Shown here piece after piece: positions 1 through 8,061 of a DNA stretch of 22,358 bases. Where the stretch lies: NCBI GenBank assembly GCA_018609665.1, contig JAHENN010000264.1, positions 1-22,358 on the forward strand. Direction: 5' to 3'. The translations under genes and the position numbers were made by a program. Source of the stretch: Haloarculaceae archaeon (GTDB lineage Archaea > Halobacteriota > Halobacteria > Halobacteriales > Haloarculaceae). Numbering within the stretch: position 1 is the stretch's first letter; the number at the start of each line of letters is the position of its first letter. The notes under the pieces are model-generated. The model saw nothing but the letters and a program-made list of their open reading frames with translations, was not told where the DNA came from and ran no database searches.

Positions 1-1
1 C

Positions 2-1210
2 CGCGAGGTGCTCCACGACGAGGTCATCTACCTCGAGGACGAGGCCGACGACATCAGCGTCGAAATCGCGATTCAGGCGACGGCGGGCGTCCAGGGGTCG
101 ATCCACGCCTTCGCCAACAACATCAACACCCGCGAGGGCGGAACCCACCTCACCGGCTTCAAGACCGCGCTGACGCGCGTGGTCAACGACTACGCCACCT
201 CCAACGGCATGCTGTCGGACATCGACGGCACGCTGAAGGGCGAGGACATCCGCGAGGGGCTGACCGCCGTCATCTCCGTCAAGCATCCCGACCCGCAGTT
301 CGAGGGCCAGACCAAGACGAAGCTGGGCAACAGCGACGTCCGCGGCATCGTCGAGGGCGCCGTCCACGAGGAGCTGGCGACGTACCTCGAGGAGAGCCCC
401 GACACCGCCGAGGCCGTCGTCTCGAAGGCCGTCCAGGCGGCGAAGGCCCGCAAGGCGGCACAGAAGGCCGAGGAACTCACCCGGCGGAAGTCCGCGCTGG
501 AGTCGACGTCGCTGCCGGGCAAGCTCGCGGACTGTCAGACCCGCGACCCCGAGACGGCCGAGCTGTTCGTCGTCGAGGGCGACTCCGCCGGCGGCTCCGC
601 CAAGCAGGGCCGCAATCCGGAGTACCAGGCCATCCTCCCCATCCGCGGGAAGATACTGAACGTCGAGAAGCACCGCCTGGACCGCATCCTCGAGAACGAC
701 GAGATACGGAACCTCATCACGGCCGTTGGCACCGGCATCGGCGACGAGTTCGACCTCGACGACCTCCGGTACGAGACGGTCTACCTGATGGTCGACGCAG
801 ACGTCGACGGCGCTCACATCCGGACGCTGCTTCTGACCTTCCTCTACCGGCACATGACGCCGCTCATCGAGCACGGCTACGTCTACGCCGCCCAGCCGCC
901 GCTGTACCGCGTCCGGGACGGCGGCGAGACGTACGACGCGATGACGGAGGCCGAATGCGAGCGCATCGTCGAGGAGGTCTGCGGCGGCGACCCGACCGCG
1001 ACACAGCGGTTCAAGGGGCTCGGCGAGATGAACCCCCAGCAGCTGTGGGACACGACGATGGACCCCGACAACCGCATCCTCAAGCAGGTCACCATCGAGG
1101 ACGCCGCCGCCGCCGACCGGATGTTCAGCGTCCTGATGGGCGATGCCGTCGAGCCGCGCAAGCAGTTCATCAAGGAGCACGCCGACGACGCCGACTGGGT
1201 GGACATATGA
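2..1210 (+). CDS. gyrB: DNA gyrase subunit B, C-terminal part (5' end outside window)
   Basis: Subunit B of type IIA DNA topoisomerase; it supplies the ATPase and TOPRIM metal site that powers negative supercoiling by the GyrA2B2 complex in the cytoplasm. The frame is already open at the first bases, so the ATPase domain lies upstream of the window. About 402 codons are present: the end of the transducer domain, then TOPRIM with EGDSAGGSAKQGR near base 577 and the acidic DVDGAHIRTLL metal motif near base 797, then the C-terminal QRFKGLGEMNPQQLW signature near base 1006. The TGA stop overlaps the gyrA ATG as ATGA, which fits translational coupling in a gyrB-gyrA operon, the usual haloarchaeal order. 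No frameshift is seen. Identification is secure. Confidence 0.97.
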   Translation, partial: REVLHDEVIYLEDEADDISVEIAIQATAGVQGSIHAFANNINTREGGTHLTGFKTALTRVVNDYATSNGMLSDIDGTLKGEDIREGLTAVISVKHPDPQFEGQTKTKLGNSDVRGIVEGAVHEELATYLEESPDTAEAVVSKAVQAAKARKAAQKAEELTRRKSALESTSLPGKLADCQTRDPETAELFVVEGDSAGGSAKQGRNPEYQAILPIRGKILNVEKHRLDRILENDEIRNLITAVGTGIGDEFDLDDLRYETVYLMVDADVDGAHIRTLLLTFLYRHMTPLIEHGYVYAAQPPLYRVRDGGETYDAMTEAECERIVEEVCGGDPTATQRFKGLGEMNPQQLWDTTMDPDNRILKQVTIEDAAAADRMFSVLMGDAVEPRKQFIKEHADDADWVDI

Positions 1211-3693
1211 GTTCGGGGGCGCCGGACCCGGAGCCCGATGCGCCGGCCGACGAGGTGACGGCCGTCCGCATCGAAGACGAGATGGAGCAGTCGTACATCG
1301 ACTACGCGATGAGCGTCATCGTCGGGCGGGCGCTGCCGGACGCCCGAGACGGACTCAAGCCGGTCCAGCGGCGCATCCTCTACGCGATGGACGAGATGGG
1401 CGTCACCGCCCGCGCCGGCCACCGGAAGTCGTCGTCGGTCGTCGGCGAGACGATGGGCGACTACCACCCCCACGGCGACTCGGCCATCTACGACGCCCTG
1501 GCGCGGATGGCACAGGACTTCTCGCTGCGGTACCCGCTGGTCGACGGCCAGGGCAACTTCGGGTCCGTCGACGGCGACCCGCCCGCAGCCATGCGGTACA
1601 CCGAGGCCCGGATGGCACCCATCGCCGAGGAGCTGCTGGCGGACATCGACAAGGACACCGTCGACTTCTCCAGCAACTACGACGACCGGCTCACCGAGCC
1701 GGACGTGCTGCCGGCGAAGGTGCCGAACCTGCTGGTCAACGGCGCCTCCGGCATCGCCGTCGGCATGTCGACGAAGATTCCGCCGCACAACCTCGGGGAG
1801 GTGGTCGACGCGGCGATCCACGTCGTCGACAACCCCGACTGTGCGGCCGCCGACCTGGTCGACACCCCCGAGTCGGACGGCTACGTCAAGGGGCCGGACT
1901 TCCCGACCGGCGCCAACATCGTCAACCGCGAGGGGCTGTGGGACGCATACACCGAGGGCCGGGGGCGGCTCCGCGTCCGCGCCGAGATGGAGGTCGACCA
2001 CGAGGAGAACCGCCTCGTCGTCACCGAACTCCCGTACCAGGAGAACAAGGCCCGCCGCATCGAGCGCATCGCCGAGGACGTCAAGGACGACAGAATCGAG
2101 GGCATCCGCGACATCCGCGACGAGTCCGACCGCGACGGCGTCCGAGTCGTCGTCGAGTGCAAGCGCGGCGCCAACGTCGACGTCGTGCGCAACCAGCTGC
2201 TGGAGCACCACCTCGAGAACACCTTCTCGGTCATCTCGCTGGCGCTGGTCGACGGCCAGCCGCGCGTGCTGAACCTCAAGGAGCTGCTCGAGCAGTTCGT
2301 CGACCACCGCCGGGAGGTCGTCCGCCGCCGCTCGGAGTTCGAACTCGCGGAGGCCGAGGACCGCGCCCACATCCTGGAGGGCCGGCTCGTCGCCCTGGAC
2401 AACGTCGACGGCGTCGTCGACATCGTCCAGACCAGCGAGGACCGCGACGCCGCGATCGAGGGGCTGCGGACCGAGTACGACCTCTCGGAACCGCAGGCCG
2501 AACACGTCGTCCGGATGCAGTTGGGGTCGCTGACCTCCATGGAGGCCGGCGAGGTCGAGGCCGAGTACGAGGACGTCCAGGCCGAAATCGAGCGGCTGGA
2601 AGCCATCCTCGAGGACGACGCGACGTTGCGGGAGGTCGTCAAGTCGGAGCTGCGGGAGGTGACGGCCGACTACGACGACGAGCGCCGGACGCGGGTCATC
2701 GAGGACGCCGGCTCGGTCACCCGCGAGGACCTCATCGCCGAGGAGGCGGTCGTCGTCGTCGTCACCGAGGACGATTACGTCAAGCGGATGCCGCTGTCGG
2801 AGTTCGACCCACAGCACCGCGGCGGCAAGGGTATCATCGGCTGTCGGCCGAAGGACGGCGACCGCGTCTCGGCGGTGTTCACCGCCTCGACGCACGACTA
2901 CCTGCTCTGCTTCACCGACCGGGGAGACGTCCACCGGCTGAAGGTGTTCGAACTGCCCGAGATGGGTCGGACCGCCCGCGGCACCTCGGCGGTCAACGTG
3001 GTCGACCTCGACGACGACGAGGAGATCACGGCCGTCGTCAACACCGACGACGTCGACTCGGGATATCTGGCGATGGCGACGAGAAACGGCTACGTCAAGC
3101 GCACGGCCGTCGGCGAGTTCGAGAACGTCCACTCCGGTGGCATCCGCGCGGTGAGCCTCGAGGACGACGACGCGCTGGTCGACGTGGAGGTCACCGCCGG
3201 CGACGGCGACCTGCTCGTCGGCACCCGCGGCGGGATGACCATCCGCTTCCCCGAGGAGGACGCCCGGCCGATGGGCCGGTCGGCCCGCGGCCTCAACGGC
3301 ATCGACCTCCAGGACGGCGACGAGGTGGCGGGGCTGGTCGCGGTCGGGGCCGACGACGACCGCCACCTGCTGACGGTCACCCGCAACGGCTACGGCAAGC
3401 GGACGCCGCTGTCGGAGTACCGCCGGCAGTCCCGCTACGGCAAGGGCCTCATCGACATCGAGACCGGCGACCGCAACGGGGAGGTCTGCTCCGTCGAGAC
3501 CGTCGCGCCCGACGACGGCGTCGTCATCATGAGCGAGTCGGGCCAAATCATGCGGAGCCGCGTCGACGAGGTGTCGACGGTCGGCCGCAACACGAAGGGC
3601 GTCGTCGTGATGCGGCTCGACGACGCCGACCGCGTCGCCGGCGTCGACGTCGTGGAGGGCGACCGCAACGGCGACGGCGACGGCGAGGAGTAG
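1207..3693 (+). CDS. gyrA: DNA gyrase subunit A
   Basis: Breakage-reunion subunit of DNA gyrase, 828 aa, close to the family's usual length. The start is the ATG overlapping the gyrB stop. The N-terminal winged-helix part has YIDYAMSVIVGRALPDARDG and KPVQRRILYAM. The catalytic tyrosine lies in AMRYTEARM at about residue 131 and forms the phosphotyrosyl DNA link. A coiled coil follows at roughly residues 360-490. The C-terminal beta-pinwheel carries a GyrA-box-like QHRGGKG near residue 536. Repeated blade motifs follow (MGRTARG, HSGGIRAV, MGRSARG, YGKGLIDI, VGRNTKG). The GyrA box argues for a supercoiling gyrase rather than topoisomerase IV. The tail is acidic (GDGDGEE), as expected for a halophile. 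The TAG stop directly abuts the stop codon of a minus-strand gene. Confidence 0.98.
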   Translation: MSSGAPDPEPDAPADEVTAVRIEDEMEQSYIDYAMSVIVGRALPDARDGLKPVQRRILYAMDEMGVTARAGHRKSSSVVGETMGDYHPHGDSAIYDALARMAQDFSLRYPLVDGQGNFGSVDGDPPAAMRYTEARMAPIAEELLADIDKDTVDFSSNYDDRLTEPDVLPAKVPNLLVNGASGIAVGMSTKIPPHNLGEVVDAAIHVVDNPDCAAADLVDTPESDGYVKGPDFPTGANIVNREGLWDAYTEGRGRLRVRAEMEVDHEENRLVVTELPYQENKARRIERIAEDVKDDRIEGIRDIRDESDRDGVRVVVECKRGANVDVVRNQLLEHHLENTFSVISLALVDGQPRVLNLKELLEQFVDHRREVVRRRSEFELAEAEDRAHILEGRLVALDNVDGVVDIVQTSEDRDAAIEGLRTEYDLSEPQAEHVVRMQLGSLTSMEAGEVEAEYEDVQAEIERLEAILEDDATLREVVKSELREVTADYDDERRTRVIEDAGSVTREDLIAEEAVVVVVTEDDYVKRMPLSEFDPQHRGGKGIIGCRPKDGDRVSAVFTASTHDYLLCFTDRGDVHRLKVFELPEMGRTARGTSAVNVVDLDDDEEITAVVNTDDVDSGYLAMATRNGYVKRTAVGEFENVHSGGIRAVSLEDDDALVDVEVTAGDGDLLVGTRGGMTIRFPEEDARPMGRSARGLNGIDLQDGDEVAGLVAVGADDDRHLLTVTRNGYGKRTPLSEYRRQSRYGKGLIDIETGDRNGEVCSVETVAPDDGVVIMSESGQIMRSRVDEVSTVGRNTKGVVVMRLDDADRVAGVDVVEGDRNGDGDGEE

Positions 3694-3904
3694 TCAGCGG
3701 TCGACCCACGGCGCGAGCGTCGACTCGTCCGGCCGGAAGCTCTCGACGGCCCCGCCGTCGGCGTCCTCGTCGTACTCCCGGTCGAGGTCCGGCCGGAGGT
3801 AGTGGAGTTCCCGCCTGTCGGGGGTTGACGACGGAGACGGTCCGCAGCCCCTCGCCGGCCCGTTCCTGCACGAACTCGGTGACCTGTTCCACGTCCGGGC
3901 TCAT
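3694..3904 (-). pseudogene. Small acidic haloarchaeal protein, frameshifted
   Basis: Reading from the ATG at 3904 gives MSPDVEQVTEFVQERAGEGL and then RTVSVVNP. After that the frame turns Arg/Pro-rich and runs into gyrA antisense. One frame over, an acidic haloarchaeal-type sequence begins with DRRELHYLRPDLDREYDEDA and ends in APWVDR and a TGA at 3696-3694. Removing one G from the plus-strand G5 run at 3820-3824 (C5 in the gene) joins the two halves into a 69-residue protein. The joined protein resembles small uncharacterised haloarchaeal proteins that I cannot name with confidence. A TATA-like element lies about 28 bases upstream. It is either a recent pseudogene or a homopolymer sequencing error. 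Confidence 0.7.
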
Positions 3905-3921
3905 GCGACGTGAGAGAATCC

Positions 3922-3947
3922 GGCCGCGGTATAGTACCACCGCGGCC
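3922..3947 (-). promoter_or_regulatory. Perfect 9-bp inverted repeat around a TATA-like box
   Basis: Arms GGCCGCGGT (3922-3930) and ACCGCGGCC (3939-3947) are perfect reverse complements. They flank an 8-base centre, ATAGTACC, which on the minus strand gives a TATA-like TACTAT. The centre is 25-33 bases upstream of the ATG at 3904, the usual archaeal TATA position for a leaderless start. It could be an operator around the promoter of the small gene. As RNA it could also be a hairpin just after the stop of the membrane-protein gene at 3951. Confidence 0.5.
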
Positions 3948-3950
3948 CGC

Positions 3951-5198
3951 TCAGATGTAGCCGAAGAGCGGCAGCACGAGCGCCGCCAGCCAGCCGGCCA
4001 CCCCGGCGAACAGCGGCGCCCGGGACTCTTCCTCGGCCGCGGCGGCGCTACCGGCCGCGACCAGCCCCAGCGCCAGCACCACCGCGACCCGGTGGAGCGC
4101 GAACCGCAGCGGGAGGACCGACACCTCCATCAGCGCGAAGTCGACGAGAAAGGCCGTCCCGAGGCCGCCGACGGCGTGGGTACCGGCCCAGGTGGGGTCG
4201 GACCCTCTGCCGAGCCGGTAACAGACCGCCGGCAGGCCGACGACGAGGAGGAGATACAGCGGCGCGGCGATCAGCTTCGGGGGGAGCTCCGGCGCCAGCA
4301 GCTCCAGGCCGACGCCGGCGGCCCGGACCCCGAGGTACGTGCCGAACAGCAGCGCGCCGACGGACGCCTCCCGGCCGTGGGAGGCGACCAGCCGGCGGGC
4401 GCGCCGGGTCGCGTCCCGGAGCCGTGCGGCGGCCGCGAGGCCGAGCAGCGACGCCGGCGCGGACGACAGCCGGACCACGGTGGCCCACCCCTCGCTGTCC
4501 GCGGTCGGGTTGTCGTAGAACCGGCGGGCGACGCCGTCGACGAACCGCGCCCCCATGAAGTCGCGCTCGACCTCCCGCTGGGCCTCGGTGACGCCGGTGA
4601 CGGTGTGCCGGAGCCGGAACCAGTCCCAGTGCTCGGTGTGGGCCTGCATCGCGGTCCACTCGCCGTCGGGGTCCTCGTAGGCGCGGACGTGGAGCCGCTG
4701 GCCGAGGTACGTCCCCGCGTGGAGCTGGTAGGACTCGTCGGTCCACCGGCGGTCGCCGTCGACCGCGATTCGGGTGTACCGGTCCGCGCCGGTCGTGTCG
4801 CCCCAGCCGATACCGTCCTCGAGCTGCCTGCCGGCGCCGGCGTCGTCGGTGAGGTTGCCCTCCCCGGCGGCGGAGCCGTTCCGCTCCAGCTCCGTCCGGG
4901 CCACCATCGAGCGGCGTATCCTGTCGGTGTCGCCCACCACGACCACGTTGATGCCGAGCGTCCGCTCGTCGACGTCCCTCTCGCGGGCGGTGTACGGCCA
5001 CAGCCCGGTGCCGCCGTCGACGGGCTCGACCGTCGTCTCGCCGGCCGCCTCGAGCTGTACTCCCCACAGCGGCCACTCCGCGAGGAGGACGGCGCCGCAC
5101 AGCGCGACGAACAGAAGCAGCGCGGCGGCCGTCCAGGCGGCCTTTCCCCCGGGGGTCGCGTCCGGGTCGGTCACGACCGACGTTGCCGGCGCCGCCAC
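3951..5198 (-). CDS. Multi-pass membrane protein of unknown function
   Basis: I do not recognise the family. The 415-aa product has one N-terminal membrane segment at about residues 19-41. A soluble domain of about 200 residues follows, rich in charged and aromatic residues (for example HTEHWDWFRLRHTVTGV). About five or six hydrophobic helices fill residues 245-415. The GTG at 5198 is the longest start; a second GTG at 5174 would give a product beginning MTDPDATPGGKAAW and looks equally likely. The gene begins about 30 bases after the arginase stop on the same strand, so co-transcription is likely, but nothing in the protein points to arginine metabolism. Topology (short N-terminal anchor, large outside domain, helical bundle) suggests a cell-surface or envelope role; this is inference. 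Confidence 0.8.
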   Translation of the reverse strand: MAAPATSVVTDPDATPGGKAAWTAAALLLFVALCGAVLLAEWPLWGVQLEAAGETTVEPVDGGTGLWPYTARERDVDERTLGINVVVVGDTDRIRRSMVARTELERNGSAAGEGNLTDDAGAGRQLEDGIGWGDTTGADRYTRIAVDGDRRWTDESYQLHAGTYLGQRLHVRAYEDPDGEWTAMQAHTEHWDWFRLRHTVTGVTEAQREVERDFMGARFVDGVARRFYDNPTADSEGWATVVRLSSAPASLLGLAAAARLRDATRRARRLVASHGREASVGALLFGTYLGVRAAGVGLELLAPELPPKLIAAPLYLLLVVGLPAVCYRLGRGSDPTWAGTHAVGGLGTAFLVDFALMEVSVLPLRFALHRVAVVLALGLVAAGSAAAAEEESRAPLFAGVAGWLAALVLPLFGYI

Positions 5199-5228
5199 AA
5201 GTAGCTGTGGCCCGCCGCGGGTCGCCGC

Positions 5229-6128
5229 TCAGAGGATGCGGTCGCCCAGCGCGCTGGAGACGAGTTCGACGGCGAGGTCGGCGGTCCGGTTGTGGGAGTC
5301 GAGGATGGGGTTGACCTCGACGACCTCCATCGACGTCAGCGCGCCCGTCTCGGCGACCAGCTCCGCCGCCGCGTGGGCCTCCCTGTAGGTGACGCCGCCG
5401 GTGACGGGCGTGCCGACGCCGGGTGCCTCGTCGGGGTCGAGGAAGTCCATGTCGAGGCTGACGTGGAGGGCGTCGACGCCGTCCAGCGCCGACGCGAGGG
5501 CGTCCTCGACGACCGGGACCATGCCGCGTCTGTCGATGTCGCTCATCGTGTAGGCGTCGATGTCGCTGTCCCGGACGGCGTCGGCCTCGGCGTCGTCGAG
5601 GTTGCGGAGCCCGACCATGGCGACGTTCTCGGCGTCGACGTTGGCCCGCGCCCAGCTCATGTCGCCGAAGGTCCCCCGACCGAGGAAGGCGGCGACCGGC
5701 ATGCCGTGGACGTTGCCGCTGGGGGACGTCTCGGGGGTGTTGAAGTCGGCGTGGGCGTCGAGCCACAGCACGCCGACCTGCCGGTCGCGGCTGGCGCCGA
5801 CGACGCTGCCGACCGCGATGGAGTGGTCGCCGCCGAGCACGAGCGGCGTCTCCCCGCCGTCGAGGGCGTCGGCGACGGCGCTCTCGACGCGGCGGCAGAC
5901 CCACCGCGTCTCCTTGAGGTAGTTCGCGCTGCCGGTCTCGGGCCGCTCGGCGTCGGGGTTGCGGCCCTCCGGCTGCGGCACCGGCAGGTCGCCGGCGTCG
6001 TCGTAGGAGACCCCGGCGCCGCGGACCGCCTCGGCGAGGCCGGCGTACCTGATGGCCGACGGCCCCATGTCGACGCCGCGGCGGTCCGACCCGAGGTCCA
6101 TCGGCGCGCCGATAACGCGCAGGTTCAT
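5229..6128 (-). CDS. rocF: Arginase
   Basis: Cytoplasmic binuclear manganese ureohydrolase, 299 aa, converting arginine to ornithine and urea. All metal-ligand motifs are visible: GGDHS (His102), DAHADFN (Asp124, His126, Asp128) and SLDMDFLDP (Asp226, Asp228). SPSGNVHGMP (around His141) is the arginine-binding loop typical of arginase rather than agmatinase. MGPSAIRYAGL near the N-terminus and the late EVNP (Glu271) agree. The ATG at 6128 follows a TATA-like TTTAAT by about 26 bases, suggesting a leaderless transcript. The gene is transcribed divergently from the regulator at 6224 and is followed closely by a membrane-protein gene. The family call is strong; the choice of arginase over a related ureohydrolase rests on the NVHGMP loop. 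Confidence 0.93.
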   Translation of the reverse strand: MNLRVIGAPMDLGSDRRGVDMGPSAIRYAGLAEAVRGAGVSYDDAGDLPVPQPEGRNPDAERPETGSANYLKETRWVCRRVESAVADALDGGETPLVLGGDHSIAVGSVVGASRDRQVGVLWLDAHADFNTPETSPSGNVHGMPVAAFLGRGTFGDMSWARANVDAENVAMVGLRNLDDAEADAVRDSDIDAYTMSDIDRRGMVPVVEDALASALDGVDALHVSLDMDFLDPDEAPGVGTPVTGGVTYREAHAAAELVAETGALTSMEVVEVNPILDSHNRTADLAVELVSSALGDRIL

Positions 6129-6151
6129 ACCGCCACGTCGGCCGGTACGTG

Positions 6152-6157
6152 ATTAAA
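6152..6157 (-). promoter_or_regulatory. TATA box for arginase
   Basis: Minus-strand TTTAAT, centred about 26 bases before the ATG at 6128. This spacing fits an archaeal TATA box feeding a leaderless start. It is one of only two AT-rich patches in this divergent intergenic region. Confidence 0.55.
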
Positions 6158-6193
6158 CGCTGCCGTTTGCCCCGCGGTCGTCCCACCGCCGGG

Positions 6194-6200
6194 TTTAAAT
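6194..6200 (+). promoter_or_regulatory. TATA box for the winged-helix regulator
   Basis: TTTAAAT lies 24-30 bases before the ATG at 6224, preceded by a G/C-rich BRE-like stretch. This predicts a leaderless transcript. Between the box and the start, at 6214-6225, ATGATAATTCAT has short ATGA/TCAT inverted arms that span the expected transcription start and could be an autoregulatory site. Confidence 0.65.
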
Positions 6201-6223
6201 CCTGAACTACACAATGATAATTC

Positions 6224-6763
6224 ATGTCATCGATCGAGCTTACTCCGAGCCAGAAGACGATCCTCCAGGAGCTGATCAACCTCTTCCGGGAGTCAGAGAG
6301 CGCGGTAAAGGGAGAGGACATCGCCGAACAGGTCGACCGGAACCCGGGGACGATCCGGAACCAGATGCAGAGTCTGAAGGCGCTCCAGCTGGTCGAGGGC
6401 GTCCCGGGGCCGAAGGGTGGCTACAAGCCGACGGCCAACGCCTACGACGCCCTGCAGATACAGGAGATGGACCAGCCCGCCGACGTCCCGCTGCAGCACG
6501 AGGGGACGCCGGTCGAGAGCGCCAACGTCCAGGAGATCGACCTGACGAGCGTCCACCATCCGGAGCTGTGTCGCGCCGAGATCAAGCTCCAGGGGTCGAT
6601 CGCCGACTTCGACGAAGGGGACGGCATCAGCGTCGGGCCGACGCCGCTGTCGAAGCTGCTCATCGAGGGGACGCTCGAGGGGAAGGACGACACCAGCAAC
6701 AGCCTCATCCTCACCATCGACGAGATGGTCGCGCCGGCCGGCGACGAGGAGCCCGACCACTGA
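6224..6763 (+). CDS. Conserved haloarchaeal winged-helix transcriptional regulator
   Basis: A 179-aa protein. Residues about 6-70 form a winged helix-turn-helix: LTPSQKTILQELINLFRESE, then KGEDIAEQVDRNPGTIRNQM as the recognition region, then a GPKGGYKPT wing. Residues about 75-175 form a separate beta-rich domain (HHPELCRAEIKLQGS, VGPTPLSKLLIEGTL) of unknown ligand. From memory, nearly identical proteins are widespread in haloarchaea, often labelled Rrf2-type or HTH regulators. It lacks the cysteine cluster of iron-sulfur Rrf2 proteins; only one Cys is seen. The target is unknown. It has its own strong TATA box, and the next gene, an NADH dehydrogenase-like flavoprotein, has a separate weak one, so an operon is not required. 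Confidence 0.85.
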   Translation: MSSIELTPSQKTILQELINLFRESESAVKGEDIAEQVDRNPGTIRNQMQSLKALQLVEGVPGPKGGYKPTANAYDALQIQEMDQPADVPLQHEGTPVESANVQEIDLTSVHHPELCRAEIKLQGSIADFDEGDGISVGPTPLSKLLIEGTLEGKDDTSNSLILTIDEMVAPAGDEEPDH

Positions 6764-6800
6764 CGGCGACCGGCCGACCCTTCCAGCCCGTTCCAACAGC

Positions 6801-6807
6801 TTTGTAT
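6801..6807 (+). promoter_or_regulatory. Weak TATA-like box before the flavoprotein gene
   Basis: TTTGTAT lies 24-30 bases before the ATG at 6831, in an otherwise GC-rich gap. It fits a leaderless start for the downstream gene. Confidence 0.4.
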
Positions 6808-6830
6808 CGGTGGGTCCCCGACGCCGTTAC

Positions 6831-7994
6831 ATGACGGATGACGTAGTTGTGCTCGGGTCGGGGTACGCCGGCACCGGCGCGATCAAGCGGCTGGAATCGG
6901 AACTCGACGGCGAGGCGGACATCACCTGGGTGTCGGACGTCGACCACCACCTCGTTCTCCACGAGTCGCACCGCTGCATCCGCGACCCATCGATTCAAGA
7001 GAAGGTCACCTTCGACGTCGCGGAGATCAAGTCCCCCTCGACGCGGTTCGTCCAGTCGCGGGTCGAAGAGGTCGACTGCGACGACCGCAGCGTCATCCTC
7101 GAGGACGGCTCGACGGTCGCCTACGACTACCTGCTGGTCGGCATCGGCTCGCGGACGGCATTTTTCGGCATCGACGGGCTCAGGGAGCACTCGCTGACGC
7201 TGAAGAGCCTCGAGGACGTCCTCGAGATTCACGACGCCGTGAGCGAGGCGGCCCGCGAGGCCTCCCGGGGGGACCCGGCGCAGGTCGTCATCGGCGGCGC
7301 CGGCCTGTCGGGCATCCAGTCGGCCGGCGAGATCGCCGAGTACCGCGACGACCACCGCGCGCCGCTGGAGATCCACCTCGTCGAGGGGCTCGAGGAGGTG
7401 TTCCCGAACAACGACTCGACCGTCCAGCGGAAGCTCCGGGCGCTCCTCGAGGAGAAGGACGTCCACGTCCACACCGGCGAGTTCATCGGCGAGGTCGACG
7501 ACGAGACCGTCCACGTCGGCGAAGAGAAGGAACTCGACTACGACGTCCTGCTGTGGACCGGCGGCATCACCGGCCGGGAGGCCGCCGCGACCGCGTCGGT
7601 CGACTGCCACGACCGCAACGGTCGCATCGAGACCGGTCGCGACTTCCAGACCTCCGACGAACGGGTCTTCGCCATCGGCGACGCCGCGCTCATCGACCAG
7701 CCCGGCGACGAGTCGGCACCGCCGACGGCACAGGCCGCCTGGCAGGCCGCCGAGGTCGCCGGCGAGAACATCGCCCGTGCGGTCCGCGGCCAGCCGCTGA
7801 AGAAGTGGACATACGACGACAAGGGGACGCTCATCTCCGTCGGCGAGAAGGCCGTCGCCCACGACGTCAAGGGACTGCCGGTCGACACCTTCGGCGGGCC
7901 GGCCGCCAAGGCGCTGAAGAAGACCGTCGCCGCCCGCTGGATCCGCACCGTCAACGGCTTCGCCGACGCCGCGAAGGCCTTCCCCGACATGTGA
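6831..7994 (+). CDS. Type II NADH dehydrogenase-like FAD oxidoreductase
   Basis: A 387-aa pyridine nucleotide-disulfide oxidoreductase of the NDH-2 type. NDH-2 enzymes pass electrons from NADH to quinone at the inner membrane face without pumping protons. The N-terminal FAD-binding glycine motif is VVVLGSGYAGTGAIKRLE. A second dinucleotide site for NAD(P) is VVIGGAGLSGIQSAGEIAE at about residues 154-172. The ATG motif appears as LLWTGGI, and the late FAD motif is VFAIGDAAL. There is no CxxC redox pair, which argues against thioredoxin- or lipoamide-type reductases. The C-terminal helix (KALKKTVAARWIRTVNGFADAAKAF) is amphipathic and could be the membrane-docking part. The start is the ATG at 6831. 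The quinone substrate is inferred from the family. Confidence 0.85.
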   Translation: MTDDVVVLGSGYAGTGAIKRLESELDGEADITWVSDVDHHLVLHESHRCIRDPSIQEKVTFDVAEIKSPSTRFVQSRVEEVDCDDRSVILEDGSTVAYDYLLVGIGSRTAFFGIDGLREHSLTLKSLEDVLEIHDAVSEAAREASRGDPAQVVIGGAGLSGIQSAGEIAEYRDDHRAPLEIHLVEGLEEVFPNNDSTVQRKLRALLEEKDVHVHTGEFIGEVDDETVHVGEEKELDYDVLLWTGGITGREAAATASVDCHDRNGRIETGRDFQTSDERVFAIGDAALIDQPGDESAPPTAQAAWQAAEVAGENIARAVRGQPLKKWTYDDKGTLISVGEKAVAHDVKGLPVDTFGGPAAKALKKTVAARWIRTVNGFADAAKAFPDM

Positions 7995-8061
7995 CGTCCC
8001 GGCGCTCGGCTCCCGTATAGCGTCGTAGACGGCGTTCCTGTTTTCTGCCTGCTGCCGTTTC

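Noticed and set aside
883..3546. 887-codon open frame antisense to gyrB-gyrA
   Set aside because: Composition is Val/Asp/Arg repetitive, it lies fully opposite two secure genes, and such long shadows are expected in very GC-rich DNA.
5172..5198. Firm choice between the two GTG starts of the membrane protein
   Set aside because: Neither start has a clear ribosome-binding site or TATA box, so the longer one is listed with the alternative noted.
1143..5204. 1353-codon open frame in another plus frame over gyrA and beyond
   Set aside because: Extremely Arg/Gly/Pro-rich, with no domain, and overlapping real genes on both strands.
4048..6321. 757-codon minus frame over the membrane protein and arginase
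   Set aside because: Arg/Pro-rich out-of-frame reading of two real genes on the same strand.
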